Under the pieces are notes generated by a model. That model was not told where the DNA came from. It did not search any database and saw nothing but the letters and a program-made list of their open reading frames with translations. Source: a virus. Taken from it: DNA of 22,518 nt. Location: the IMG/VR virus record IMGVR_UViG_3300035698_024496, positions 1-22,518 of that record; one strand, written 5' to 3'. Position 1 is the stretch's first letter; every line of letters starts with the position of its first letter. Positions 1 through 7,803 of the stretch are shown one piece after another. Both the position numbers and the translations under genes were made by a program.

Positions 1-462
1 CTGCATTGTTGTTGCCACTTCCACCTGAACGGCCCCTTCTGCCCTAACTTTTAATAGAAGGGTTTGGCAAGAAATAGGAATTTGAAGAAAGGTTGGATTT
101 GAAGCATTGCTTGTGGTTTTCAGCTGATTCACATCCTCTCCGCCATCTCCGCCTACTCCTCCACCGGCAACAGACAATGCAGTAAAGGTCGTGGAGCTTC
201 CTGGATTGGCATTGTTAGCAGTCGCACTTCCAGAACCTCCGCCGCCGCCGCCGCCACCTCCGACTCCAATAACAAGAACTCTTGTCACGAAGTCAGGACA
301 CGTCCAACTTCCACTTGATGTGAATACTTCAAAGCCCAATGGACGAGAAAGAAGTCCGTTAATGTTTGCGCCAATCTTACTAAACAAAGCTTCGGATACA
401 GGTTTGTCCTGTGCCACCTCATCTGTGTTCATATTGTTAAATGATCCGTTAATGTCTGCCAT
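1..462 (-). CDS. Glycine-rich tail-fibre-like protein (partial, continues past window start)
   Basis: The reading frame opens with ATG at 462, preceded by a GGGAG-type ribosome site, and stays open to base 1, giving 154 codons without a stop. The N-terminus is followed by a segment like FTSSGSWTCPDFVTRVLVIG and then a long Gly run. This 'FTSSGSWTCP..VT.V.V..VGGGGGGG' pattern is typical of phage tail-fibre and receptor-binding tips. It is the last visible gene of the tail block and sits 15 bp after the hub-like gene. Past the GGDGGED segment the protein loses its Gly-rich character, and a Gly/Asn-rich stretch reappears in the -1 frame near base 35, so a frameshift or sequencing indel is possible. 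The fibre role is inferred from composition and position. Confidence 0.65.
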   Translation of the reverse strand, partial: MADINGSFNNMNTDEVAQDKPVSEALFSKIGANINGLLSRPLGFEVFTSSGSWTCPDFVTRVLVIGVGGGGGGGGGSGSATANNANPGSSTTFTALSVAGGGVGGDGGEDVNQLKTTSNASNPTFLQIPISCQTLLLKVRAEGAVQVEVATTMQ

Positions 463-477
463 GTGATTCTCCCTTTT

Positions 478-2757
478 TTAAATCATAAAGTATGCGCTAG
501 CGCCGTCGTTGAAAGTGGCCGATGCTCCGCTCGGAGCAATGAATACATACACTAGTTTTTGATCAACAGAGGCTTGATCATAGTCTCCGAACTCCAGAAT
601 GTTTCCAGCCGAAGGAGTAAACGAAAGAGGAGTCTGAAGCGTCACAGTGTTTGCACTCCATGAATCAATTGTTGATGTAGCCGCCACTGTGTAATCAGCA
701 TTTCTAACTCTAACATTTATTTGACCGAACCTAGTCCACTTCAAGAATTCATCTTGCCCATAAGGGACTATAGAAAAATCATTGAACAACGGATCTCCTG
801 GAATGAATGCTCTCCTAATAGGAGGAAGCACTGAGAACGAAGAGCTGCTTGATGCGCTTTGGATAATTGAAGCCGGAGAAATTAAACCATATCTAGACTG
901 AGCTCCGAAGTTAGTATCAAGCAGAGAGAAAGATATATCGCCTGTTCTTAGATCAACTGTTTTATTTAACACTTGATAGAGTTTCGGAAGCTGGTTTCTA
1001 CCGCCTGTTTCTTGTGAGCTGATTCTCAAGGAATCTGTTTGGAGAATAACTAAATCACCGACGTTAACATTAAACCCTGCGCCAAATAAAACTTTAACTT
1101 CATCAAAGCTTTCTGCTCCGAAAGCATACCTGTTCAATCTTCTAGCCGCGTTTGATTGCGCTATGTTTCCATCTCTCAGTCCTTCTGCATTAATTGTTAG
1201 AGCTCTAGTTCCAAGAGGTATTCTATCTTGAGATGTTGCATTTACTTGTATAAGCCCTTTGAAATACCTGTCAGAGAAAGCCTCTTTGTCATACCTATAA
1301 ATAATTGTGTTGTAGAAGTTTCTGCCTGTGGATCTTTTCTTCTTTAGAGTAGCAGCATTCTTGATGTTTCCAAGATTGAGTATCTTGATTTCGTCACGAG
1401 GAAGCGGGCCGACATGGTAACCTAAAGAGGATCTTGATTCCCTGAAAGTCGTGTAGCATGCAATCGGCGAGTATATTTGTTTCTCAATAAACTCTTTTCC
1501 GTTAACAGTTTCAGTTAAATAAAAATCGTAATCGAAACCATTTAAGAAAAGCGATTTAAGTCGATCGTGCTCAGCAACATCAACTTGCTCGGGGTCCATC
1601 TGAAGACCTTCTCCAAGAGAATTATACTTAGACCAAAAAGATGCAGTGAAAGAGGGGTCATTGTTTTCAACAATCTGAAGCCCAGCAAGAACCGCATAGC
1701 AGCCTGAATCAGTTACCGTTAAACTGTTTATAAATCTATAGTCTCCAGTTATACTAATCGCCAAATAATCGCCCGGAGTAACTCCTAGCTTATTGAATAG
1801 ATTTGGGTCCGAGAAAAATATTGCATTAAAAACCAACTGAGTCGGGCTAATCCTTACCGTGCTTTTAATTACAATCCCGGTGGCGTATGGCTCGTTCTTT
1901 CCGGACAACATAACCTTGAGAGCAAGATCAATACTGTTACCACTCAAGCGATAGAGCGTGTCGAATGTTGCACCACTTGAATGAGACACCGCCGTAGTTC
2001 CAAGCTGTCCTCTTGTGCATTCAAGCAAAGAGTTTCCGGAAACTTCTTCGTATCTAATAATCTCATTACCTATTTTCACGTAGTAGAAAATGTCCGGGTC
2101 CGGGTCCGGGAAAGGCGTTCTGATGGGATCGAAAAGAATTGGAACTAAAACGCCTGCAGAAGAGACAAGCGGAATCGATGTCACGCTATTACTTATCCCT
2201 GCTGATAGTTCGCCTGATATTTGTTTAAATATTTCTTGTCTCTTCTTTTGGTCGGGATGCGAAATCGTCAGTTCTACAAGTCCGCCACCTGAGACAACCT
2301 CATCAACTATCCCTCTAAAGATTACAATGTAATCCTCAGGCCATGCCGTGTTCTGGAATCCGAAATAAAGCCTGCACTTTGCACCAAGGATATCATCTAT
2401 CTCTAAGCCCGGAGCTATAAGGCGGCTCATTATTGAATCCTTATCTATGAACTGAAGTCTTATTGAAGGAACAGCCGAGCCAATGCCTAGATCGGGATCG
2501 ATTTTAAAAGTTATTTTGCTGGAGGTAGAGCCCCCACCTGAGAAAGAAATTAGATTTTCTTGCTCATCAAATTTAATAAGCCCGCCGATGCGCCAACTGT
2601 TGCCGATCTCCAGGTTCTCATCTCCGATTCTTACGAACTCGAAGATATCGCTGCTGCCAAACAATGTGCCGTAGCCATCTATTTCAAATATTATATTTGG
2701 TCCGACACTTACTTGCTGAGAGGCAAGCCTGGCCGAAGTCGTAAGCTGAATGGGCAT
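478..2757 (-). CDS. Tail hub / baseplate-like structural protein
   Basis: This 759-residue, beta-rich protein starts at ATG 2757. I recognise no enzyme motif. Around residues 225-265 it carries a segment of the form VKIGNEIIRYEEVSGN.L..CTRGQLGTTA..H..GATF, a small beta motif that recurs in phage tail hub and fibre proteins. A coding 6-bp repeat near 2095-2112 gives a short Pro-Asp run. Position is the main guide: it follows the lysis genes and precedes the Gly-rich fibre gene. It could be the central hub (Tal-like) or another distal-tail component. It has no tape-measure features, signal peptide or peptidase motif. I am confident it is a real structural gene but not of the exact role. Confidence 0.75.
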   Translation of the reverse strand: MPIQLTTSARLASQQVSVGPNIIFEIDGYGTLFGSSDIFEFVRIGDENLEIGNSWRIGGLIKFDEQENLISFSGGGSTSSKITFKIDPDLGIGSAVPSIRLQFIDKDSIMSRLIAPGLEIDDILGAKCRLYFGFQNTAWPEDYIVIFRGIVDEVVSGGGLVELTISHPDQKKRQEIFKQISGELSAGISNSVTSIPLVSSAGVLVPILFDPIRTPFPDPDPDIFYYVKIGNEIIRYEEVSGNSLLECTRGQLGTTAVSHSSGATFDTLYRLSGNSIDLALKVMLSGKNEPYATGIVIKSTVRISPTQLVFNAIFFSDPNLFNKLGVTPGDYLAISITGDYRFINSLTVTDSGCYAVLAGLQIVENNDPSFTASFWSKYNSLGEGLQMDPEQVDVAEHDRLKSLFLNGFDYDFYLTETVNGKEFIEKQIYSPIACYTTFRESRSSLGYHVGPLPRDEIKILNLGNIKNAATLKKKRSTGRNFYNTIIYRYDKEAFSDRYFKGLIQVNATSQDRIPLGTRALTINAEGLRDGNIAQSNAARRLNRYAFGAESFDEVKVLFGAGFNVNVGDLVILQTDSLRISSQETGGRNQLPKLYQVLNKTVDLRTGDISFSLLDTNFGAQSRYGLISPASIIQSASSSSSFSVLPPIRRAFIPGDPLFNDFSIVPYGQDEFLKWTRFGQINVRVRNADYTVAATSTIDSWSANTVTLQTPLSFTPSAGNILEFGDYDQASVDQKLVYVFIAPSGASATFNDGASAYFMI

Positions 2758-2776
2758 CCCTAGAATTTAACCGATG

Positions 2777-3028
2777 TTATTTCTTTTTACGACTTTTCTG
2801 TGCGCAATAGTCCACAAGCAGCCTGAAATCATCGGGCTCGAAACAAATAAAGTTTTCGCTGTCCGAGTAACTAAGGAAGCCGAAAGCTGTCCCGTCTTTG
2901 TCCGAGTATTGGAAACCGCCAACCTCGGGATCGGAGATATAAACTTTAACGTTTGGAGCGTTCTTGTCCTTGCAACTAGATGCGATTGATAATACCAGCA
3001 ATACGCTTAGCAGCTTCACGCTTAGCAT
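2777..3028 (-). CDS. Small lipoprotein, candidate outer spanin
   Basis: This 83-residue protein has a short charged start, a hydrophobic stretch (residues 5-16) and an ASSC lipobox with Cys19, so it is predicted to be exported and lipidated. The mature part is about 65 residues and ends in a basic KSRKKK tail. The start is marked by AAGGAGAG five bases upstream of ATG 3028. The gene begins inside the preceding gene and overlaps it by 53 bp out of frame, an arrangement resembling Rz/Rz1 spanin pairs. The upstream partner has no clear transmembrane segment, so the spanin assignment is an inference from the lipobox, overlap and lysis neighbourhood. Confidence 0.6.
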   Translation of the reverse strand: MLSVKLLSVLLVLSIASSCKDKNAPNVKVYISDPEVGGFQYSDKDGTAFGFLSYSDSENFICFEPDDFRLLVDYCAQKSRKKK

Positions 3029-3197
3029 TTGAACTCTCCTTTTCCGGAAGGTCTTTTGATTCGTTCAGCATTTTGAAAGCGTCCGCCGTGTCTATAAGCA
3101 GCTTCTTGTTTGACTCATCTTTAAGCCACGCGAAAAGCTGCTTGCCGAGTTTTATCAACTCGACAAGCAGAGATATACCTGTAGTGAATGAACCCAT
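2976..3197 (-). CDS. Small amphipathic lysis-block protein of unknown function
   Basis: This 73-residue protein starts at ATG 3197, three bases after the stop of the holin-like gene, so translation is probably coupled. Residues 7-26 form a hydrophobic or amphipathic stretch ending in FAWLKDE. The rest is charged and helical, rich in Lys, Glu and Ala. I recognise no family. Its location between a membrane protein and an overlapping lipoprotein gene suggests a role in lysis, perhaps as a spanin partner or accessory, but nothing in the sequence proves this. Confidence 0.55.
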   Translation of the reverse strand: MGSFTTGISLLVELIKLGKQLFAWLKDESNKKLLIDTADAFKMLNESKDLPEKESSNAKREAAKRIAGIINRI

Positions 3198-3200
3198 AAT

Positions 3201-3404
3201 TTAAAGCTTAGACTCTTCTTTTTTAACTATCCCAACAGACTCTAGAAGTTTTTTAATACCAGCAAGAACAACTGCTATAACAGAACCGGGCTTGACGAGT
3301 TCCGTCTTACCGAGAAAATATTCTATGAGCATATAGATAGCTCCGATAACAATAAGAACCTTTTCATCTTTTAAGAACTCAATAATTCCGTTTAACCATT
3401 CCAT
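3201..3404 (-). CDS. Small membrane protein, candidate holin
   Basis: This 67-residue protein has two hydrophobic segments, around residues 15-31 and 41-57, separated by a short charged linker (GKTELVKPG), and a charged C-terminus ending KKEESKL. Small size, two membrane segments, a charged tail and a position directly downstream of an endolysin are the usual marks of holins, though holins share no sequence motif. A GGGGG ribosome site lies nine bases before ATG 3404. The 88-aa membrane protein on the other side of the endolysin is an alternative holin candidate. Confidence 0.55.
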   Translation of the reverse strand: MEWLNGIIEFLKDEKVLIVIGAIYMLIEYFLGKTELVKPGSVIAVVLAGIKKLLESVGIVKKEESKL

Positions 3405-3427
3405 TTTTCAAATCCCCCTAGCGCTCA

Positions 3428-3865
3428 TTATAGAGTAGAAAGCTTAACTCTCAAGGCTGCCATGTCTATATTTGGACAGGTCTTCCTGATTCCGCCAACT
3501 TGAGCTTCAGCGTGGCCGCGCCAAAGGACTGAGTCAATTGAGTATTTTTTTTTGATTTCCGTATACAATAAATATAGGGAGTCATATTGCTCGGGCAAAA
3601 ACTCACTCCGTCCGACTAGGCATATGCCTAGGCTGTTTTTGTTTTGGCCCTGACAGTGACTCCCTACTATACTTTCAGGCCTGCCTGCCTCAACTACTCC
3701 GGACTTTCGAATAACCCAATGGTAGCCAATACCGTTCCAGCCTCTATCCTTGTGCCAGCTATTAATGATGTCGGCCCCTATGGAGTCCCAGCCGTGCACA
3801 CCTTTAGGTTTGTCGGGCGTATCCGCACAATGAAGAATGACTTTGTTTGGAAAGTTAGCCATCAT
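3428..3865 (-). CDS. Endolysin: T7-lysozyme-like N-acetylmuramoyl-L-alanine amidase
   Basis: This enzyme belongs to the Amidase_2/PGRP fold that cleaves the amide bond between N-acetylmuramic acid and L-Ala in peptidoglycan. Numbered from the longer possible start at 3925, the expected residues are visible: His32 in LHCADT, Tyr68 in GIGYHW, His138 in RGHAE, and Lys148 and Cys150 in RKTCPNIDM. They correspond to the zinc ligands and catalytic Tyr/Lys of T7 lysozyme. I chose the ATG at 3865 because it gives 145 residues, close to the 151 of T7 lysozyme, and overlaps the upstream stop in an ATGATGGCTAA arrangement. ATG 3925 would add 20 basic residues buried in the upstream gene. It has no signal peptide, so export needs a holin. 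Confidence 0.88.
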   Translation of the reverse strand: MMANFPNKVILHCADTPDKPKGVHGWDSIGADIINSWHKDRGWNGIGYHWVIRKSGVVEAGRPESIVGSHCQGQNKNSLGICLVGRSEFLPEQYDSLYLLYTEIKKKYSIDSVLWRGHAEAQVGGIRKTCPNIDMAALRVKLSTL

Positions 3866-4121
3866 TGTTGTATTTAAGCCTTTCTTCAATTCGAGCCAGC
3901 GCTTGAAGTATTTGAGTAATGGCAATTGACATTCTCGCGTCCAAGTCGTGGTGGCGCGTTCTTAGATCGTCGACATCTTTTTGAGTTTCCTCATTGGATT
4001 TTTCAACAGCTTTAACTTTCCCCTCCAATCGAATGAACCAAATCACCCCACTCATAACGGCGGTTAGAAATGCGAGTGCCGTTGTTAATACTTCGAGAGT
4101 AAGCGGGATTGAAACGTTCAT
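3855..4121 (-). CDS. Membrane-anchored coiled-coil protein of the lysis block
   Basis: This 88-residue protein has an N-terminal hydrophobic segment (about residues 8-31, ending VIWFIRLEG) followed by a heptad-rich helical region with many Glu, Lys, Asp and Arg, consistent with a periplasmic or cytoplasmic coiled coil. That architecture fits an inner-membrane spanin or an XhlA/holin-like protein. The ATG at 4121 lies two bases past the upstream stop, and the gene's own stop overlaps the proposed endolysin start. The protein is clearly membrane-associated. Whether it is a holin or an inner spanin cannot be decided from sequence. Confidence 0.6.
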   Translation of the reverse strand: MNVSIPLTLEVLTTALAFLTAVMSGVIWFIRLEGKVKAVEKSNEETQKDVDDLRTRHHDLDARMSIAITQILQALARIEERLKYNNDG

Positions 4122-4123
4122 GG

Positions 4124-5896
4124 TCAGCGAGGTCCCATACAGATGATATCAAACCACGAATCTATGTTTCCACTATTATCTATTCTATAAGTAGTTACAT
4201 CGAAGCCTGTAGCTGTTACGCCTGTAATCGATCCACCACCAAATGCGGTACCGTTTGCAGCCTGGACGATTCCGCATGATGGGATGCCAGAAAATGCATT
4301 TGTAAACGTAATAGTGTAGTCGCCTGAGCTGTTCCTAACAACACTTAACGACGTGCCACTTTGACGGTGCACGGTGCATGGAGTGCTCGTGCAATTAGTT
4401 AGATCCGTTGCTGCTCCACCACCACGCGCTCTAACCAGCCCCTCAACTCCTTCACTCGGAGTAGTCACAGCGTTTCTAATAAGCGGCATAGGTACTGCTG
4501 AGCAGGGGGAGCCTGGAGTTACGGGGACTGAGGCGAACCATGAGATTGAGTTTCCGTTCACCCATAACGCATTGGCGTTTCTTTTCGTTAGTCCAGTATC
4601 TCCGCTGCCTTGAAGAGCGACTGTTAGATACGTGACGCTTGGCTCGATCAATGTCTGAAAAGATACTTCTGCTAACGCGCTCGTGGACAATGATCCTACC
4701 TGTCTTAGTAGTGGGATCTGTCCAGAGTCGGCGCTTGTGAATCCAGGCGGTAGACTAATGCGAGCCTCGTCGGCAGTAGGTGTCCCTGACGTGTATCGAC
4801 CTTGAATGTAAAGCATTCCGGCAACGCATTGTGCAGTCGCGGAGTTATTCGTAACTGTTCCGCTGCCTGTAATCGTAGGAGTGTACACAGTCGGTGCTAT
4901 ATAAGGAGCTCCAACCCTAACTACTTGCTCTGATACAGTGGGGTAGCGTGTGACGGTTAGTCTGGTTCTAGAGTTGTTTTCAACTGTATAACTAGTGTCG
5001 GCCGTTGAATCTATTTGTATCGCTAAAGTTTCTCCAGCGGAATAGAATTTTACATCAGGCGATCCAATGAAGGCACCGAGCAGACTTGCTACAGTGGGAT
5101 TTCCAGCTGCATAAGTTATAGAAGGACCAATTAGGGCGAATGTCTCAGATGCCGCTCCGCCTAAAACTACTTGAGGCTGAATTTGATAATTACCGCTTTT
5201 TAAAAAAGTTATGACTCCAGTCGATGTGTTTAAACTCGCACAAGAACCTCCTACCTCAACACTGTTCCACTGGATTGTTGTTGCCGATGCGCTTGCTATT
5301 GTTTGGTTGGATGTAGCTCTTCTAGCCTGTATACAAAGCTCAGCCTGACTCACACTCCCCACACTCGTAGCCGCTCCTAGGTAAACCGAATCGACCTTGA
5401 TAGCAGCTCCGCCTGCAGTGGATGCGATAACAAAAGCGGGATCGTCGGTTATGCTTGCTCCACATGGAAAGACTGCCGAGTAGGATTGTGAGCTAGCGCC
5501 TGAGTTGATGCCTGTAATAATCGAGCTCACTCTAACTCCTGCTAGCGTTGCATACAGAGAGTAGGCAGTTGCGTCTCCAATAATGTTAACTCGCCACTCG
5601 CAACTCTGACCAAGAAGCCCTGATTGAAAATCACTGGCTTGGAATATCACCAATTCATCTGGAGCAAGAGACTCTATTGAATGAGATGCCGAACCTTCTA
5701 AAGGTGCAGTAGTAACTCGAGTGTGGATGTCGGAGGCATCGGTCACCCCGGACACGTTTCTCTCAGCGCCCGAGTTCAATATATAGTTACGCTCTGCTTT
5801 TGCGTTCAAGCTTTGTTGGAAATCCGTAGTACGTAAAGACTGCGCATGCACAGCTGATGATAATAAAAACCCAAACAAAAAAATATTATGCTTCAT
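4124..5896 (-). CDS. Large secreted-type fibre-like protein with C1q-like jelly-roll
   Basis: This 590-residue protein starts at ATG 5896 with GGAG six bases upstream. It begins with a textbook Sec signal peptide: Lys at position 2, a hydrophobic core FLFGFLLSSAV, and an AHA|Q cleavage site around residue 18. A beta-rich segment around residues 185-320 resembles the C1q/TNF jelly-roll, with FLKSGNYQIQPQVVL and FYSAGETLAIQID as the characteristic strands. A following domain starting at YTPTITGSGTVTN and carrying ISLPPG is a type common in environmental phage tail and surface proteins. Several Cys residues suggest disulfides. It sits between a tail gene and the lysis block and is probably receptor-binding or adhesive. 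The signal peptide is odd for a cytoplasmically assembled virion protein. Confidence 0.7.
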   Translation of the reverse strand: MKHNIFLFGFLLSSAVHAQSLRTTDFQQSLNAKAERNYILNSGAERNVSGVTDASDIHTRVTTAPLEGSASHSIESLAPDELVIFQASDFQSGLLGQSCEWRVNIIGDATAYSLYATLAGVRVSSIITGINSGASSQSYSAVFPCGASITDDPAFVIASTAGGAAIKVDSVYLGAATSVGSVSQAELCIQARRATSNQTIASASATTIQWNSVEVGGSCASLNTSTGVITFLKSGNYQIQPQVVLGGAASETFALIGPSITYAAGNPTVASLLGAFIGSPDVKFYSAGETLAIQIDSTADTSYTVENNSRTRLTVTRYPTVSEQVVRVGAPYIAPTVYTPTITGSGTVTNNSATAQCVAGMLYIQGRYTSGTPTADEARISLPPGFTSADSGQIPLLRQVGSLSTSALAEVSFQTLIEPSVTYLTVALQGSGDTGLTKRNANALWVNGNSISWFASVPVTPGSPCSAVPMPLIRNAVTTPSEGVEGLVRARGGGAATDLTNCTSTPCTVHRQSGTSLSVVRNSSGDYTITFTNAFSGIPSCGIVQAANGTAFGGGSITGVTATGFDVTTYRIDNSGNIDSWFDIICMGPR

Positions 5897-5898
5897 AT

Positions 5899-7017
5899 CT
5901 ATCTCCTACTCATCTCTACCCAATTCGAACCATCCCAAAACAAACTTAAAACGCTGTGCTGGAAAGAAGTCCAAGAGCCATTCAATTTTAAACCATCGCC
6001 GTCTTCTAAAATGATTGCATCATCATCAGCTCCGCCAACAATAATGAGCTCACGTCCTATGGTTGTTGCAGCATCAATCTGTGGGTTGGCGGTTATGTTT
6101 ACCTCTCCGCCATTTGAATCAACAATCCAAAGCTGCCTTGCATTCGTGCCTTCGATATATTCTATCCCATCAGCTGCCAAAACCGTTTGAGGAGATGCCG
6201 TGGTTCCTGTTACAACTAAAGCGCCACCGCCGCTACCACCACCACCACCTTGAGCAGCTTGATAGTCAAAGCTCCACTCAAGAGGAATAGTCGGCTCGAT
6301 TGTAGGCTTAGTGTCGTAGCCAATCACTGTTCTAAATAAAACTTCAAAACTATTGCCAGAAGAAGCAAGCGTGTATGCTTGCTCTGTGCCTGCATTGTTT
6401 CTCAAGAACCCAAGAGTTAAAACTCCACCTGATGCAGACAGCTCTCCATAGATGAGCCTTCCGTCGGGATCGTAGATCAAAGATCTATCGCTTGTTTTTC
6501 TAATGAAAACGGTTCCGTTCGGATCGCATATAACGCCGTCGGTTCCAGTGCCAGCCGGGAATGAAAAAGATCCGGCTTGAAAAGGAGAGGTGACGTTTAC
6601 ACTGGACGCCGCACCAATTCCAGTTACAGCTAGTTGCCTATACTCAGTGGAGTAGAAATTAAATCCTGCTAGGTTAGATGCATCTACTTTTTTTGAGTCT
6701 GCTCCGTCGTGATCATGTCCTGTTGTAGTATTGAAAAGAGCGCCAACTAAATCAACTCTTTGAAATAAGTTATTAGTAGGAGCGCCTATCGACGTGTCTG
6801 TCCATGCGGGAATACCAGTGGCCGAACTTCCAGGCACTCTTCCAGTATATGAGTTCAAAGAGTTTATTTCTCTTTGTGCATTAACGACTGTATTCCCACT
6901 CACTGTATCTGGATTCTGTAAATCCACCCTGCCTACGGTAGTGGTGTTAGCCGTCCTGCTCATAAAAGCATTATTGAAAGTTGTTTGATTTGCTAGCTGT
7001 CCATTAACTACACTCAA
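5899..7017 (-). CDS. Tail fibre / distal tail structural protein
   Basis: This 372-residue protein begins at TTG 7017, shortly after a GGGGGTG ribosome site. The opening, MSVVNGQLANQTTFNNAF.SRT, is a start I associate with phage tail-fibre-type proteins. A HDHDG..SKKVDASNL segment around residues 100-115 resembles the HxHDG metal-binding-like motif often seen in fibres and trimeric tail proteins. A Gly-rich hinge (AQGGGGGSGGG) near residues 255-265 separates it from a C-terminal beta domain ending in LFWDGSNWVEMSRR, a common fibre-tip ending. Only 2 bp separate it from the next gene, so the two are co-translated. The fibre role is inferred from composition and position. Confidence 0.65.
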   Translation of the reverse strand: MSVVNGQLANQTTFNNAFMSRTANTTTVGRVDLQNPDTVSGNTVVNAQREINSLNSYTGRVPGSSATGIPAWTDTSIGAPTNNLFQRVDLVGALFNTTTGHDHDGADSKKVDASNLAGFNFYSTEYRQLAVTGIGAASSVNVTSPFQAGSFSFPAGTGTDGVICDPNGTVFIRKTSDRSLIYDPDGRLIYGELSASGGVLTLGFLRNNAGTEQAYTLASSGNSFEVLFRTVIGYDTKPTIEPTIPLEWSFDYQAAQGGGGGSGGGALVVTGTTASPQTVLAADGIEYIEGTNARQLWIVDSNGGEVNITANPQIDAATTIGRELIIVGGADDDAIILEDGDGLKLNGSWTSFQHSVLSLFWDGSNWVEMSRR

Positions 7018-7029
7018 GAAGCACCCCCA

Positions 7030-7803
7030 TTAGTCGAGCTTTCTAAACTTTAAAACACCCGTCTCATACCAAGTGGGCAAATTCACATTAAATAATTCTT
7101 TAATTTTAAAGCCTACCCCATCTTTGGAATCCGGAGTTGACTCAAGTAATAGATTCTCAAAACTAGATTCTGAATCAGCATCGGGCATGAACTCTATAGG
7201 AAGCTTCTTTCTGCAATGAGAAAGAAACCCGATTGCATTTGCTAAAGCGTTTGCATCTGCCTTGAATACCGAGTTGCCGATTGCGCTGTCATGAATATAT
7301 CTGATGTTCATTTCAACAAATCTTTCCGTGCCAAATTGGAATACTTCCACCGTTCCGTTTGCGGCTTGGTTCACGGTAGCATCAACAGAGAACTCGTTCT
7401 CACTGCTTGCTACATAGTCTTGCAAAATAAACTGAGGCTCGTATCCAAACCCGGCCAAAGCTCCGCTAGCCGAAGTCACAGAGACGACGTCCGGCCCACT
7501 GAATCCGAATAGCCCATACCCTGTATCACCTGCATTGGTTCCGGAAGTGATCAACAAAGAAAAGCTAGAGGCAGAAGCAATGCTGTATCTTCTTGTGGCT
7601 CTATTGAAATCTACGGTGTATGTAAATTGGCCTACTGCCTCTAGCGCTCTCTTTAACTCAACAGAACCTTCCTCCATTGTATATCCACCATTGTTTAAGG
7701 TGGCTTCTAACTCCCCCGAGGAAGCTTCTGAAAAGTTTATTTTATTCGAGCTAGCTGTGATTTCCGGTAAATAATAAAACTTAGAAAAAGTTGTTATACT
7801 CAT
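7030..7803 (-). CDS. Distal tail protein
   Basis: This 257-residue protein starts at ATG 7803 with an ATGA overlap onto the tape-measure stop. A beta-rich central stretch of the form YTVDFNRATRRYSIA.A.SFSLLITSGTNAG.T.YGLFGFSG is a recurrent pattern in phage tail proteins encoded just after the tape measure. The gene position is where siphophages place the distal tail (Dit) or tail-tip protein. I see no catalytic motif. I infer a role at the tail tip; the exact counterpart in a model phage is not evident. Confidence 0.65.
   Translation of the reverse strand: MSITTFSKFYYLPEITASSNKINFSEASSGELEATLNNGGYTMEEGSVELKRALEAVGQFTYTVDFNRATRRYSIASASSFSLLITSGTNAGDTGYGLFGFSGPDVVSVTSASGALAGFGYEPQFILQDYVASSENEFSVDATVNQAANGTVEVFQFGTERFVEMNIRYIHDSAIGNSVFKADANALANAIGFLSHCRKKLPIEFMPDADSESSFENLLLESTPDSKDGVGFKIKELFNVNLPTWYETGVLKFRKLD

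Noticed and set aside
191-466. Plus-strand frame with a long proline run
   Set aside because: It is the complement of the Gly-rich fibre codons; the proline run simply mirrors GGC/GGN codons on the minus strand.
3616-3631. Perfect 16-bp palindrome CTAGGCATATGCCTAG followed by T-rich sequence on the plus strand
   Set aside because: It looks like a plus-strand terminator but lies inside the endolysin coding region with no plus-strand gene upstream to end. It is probably a coding coincidence.
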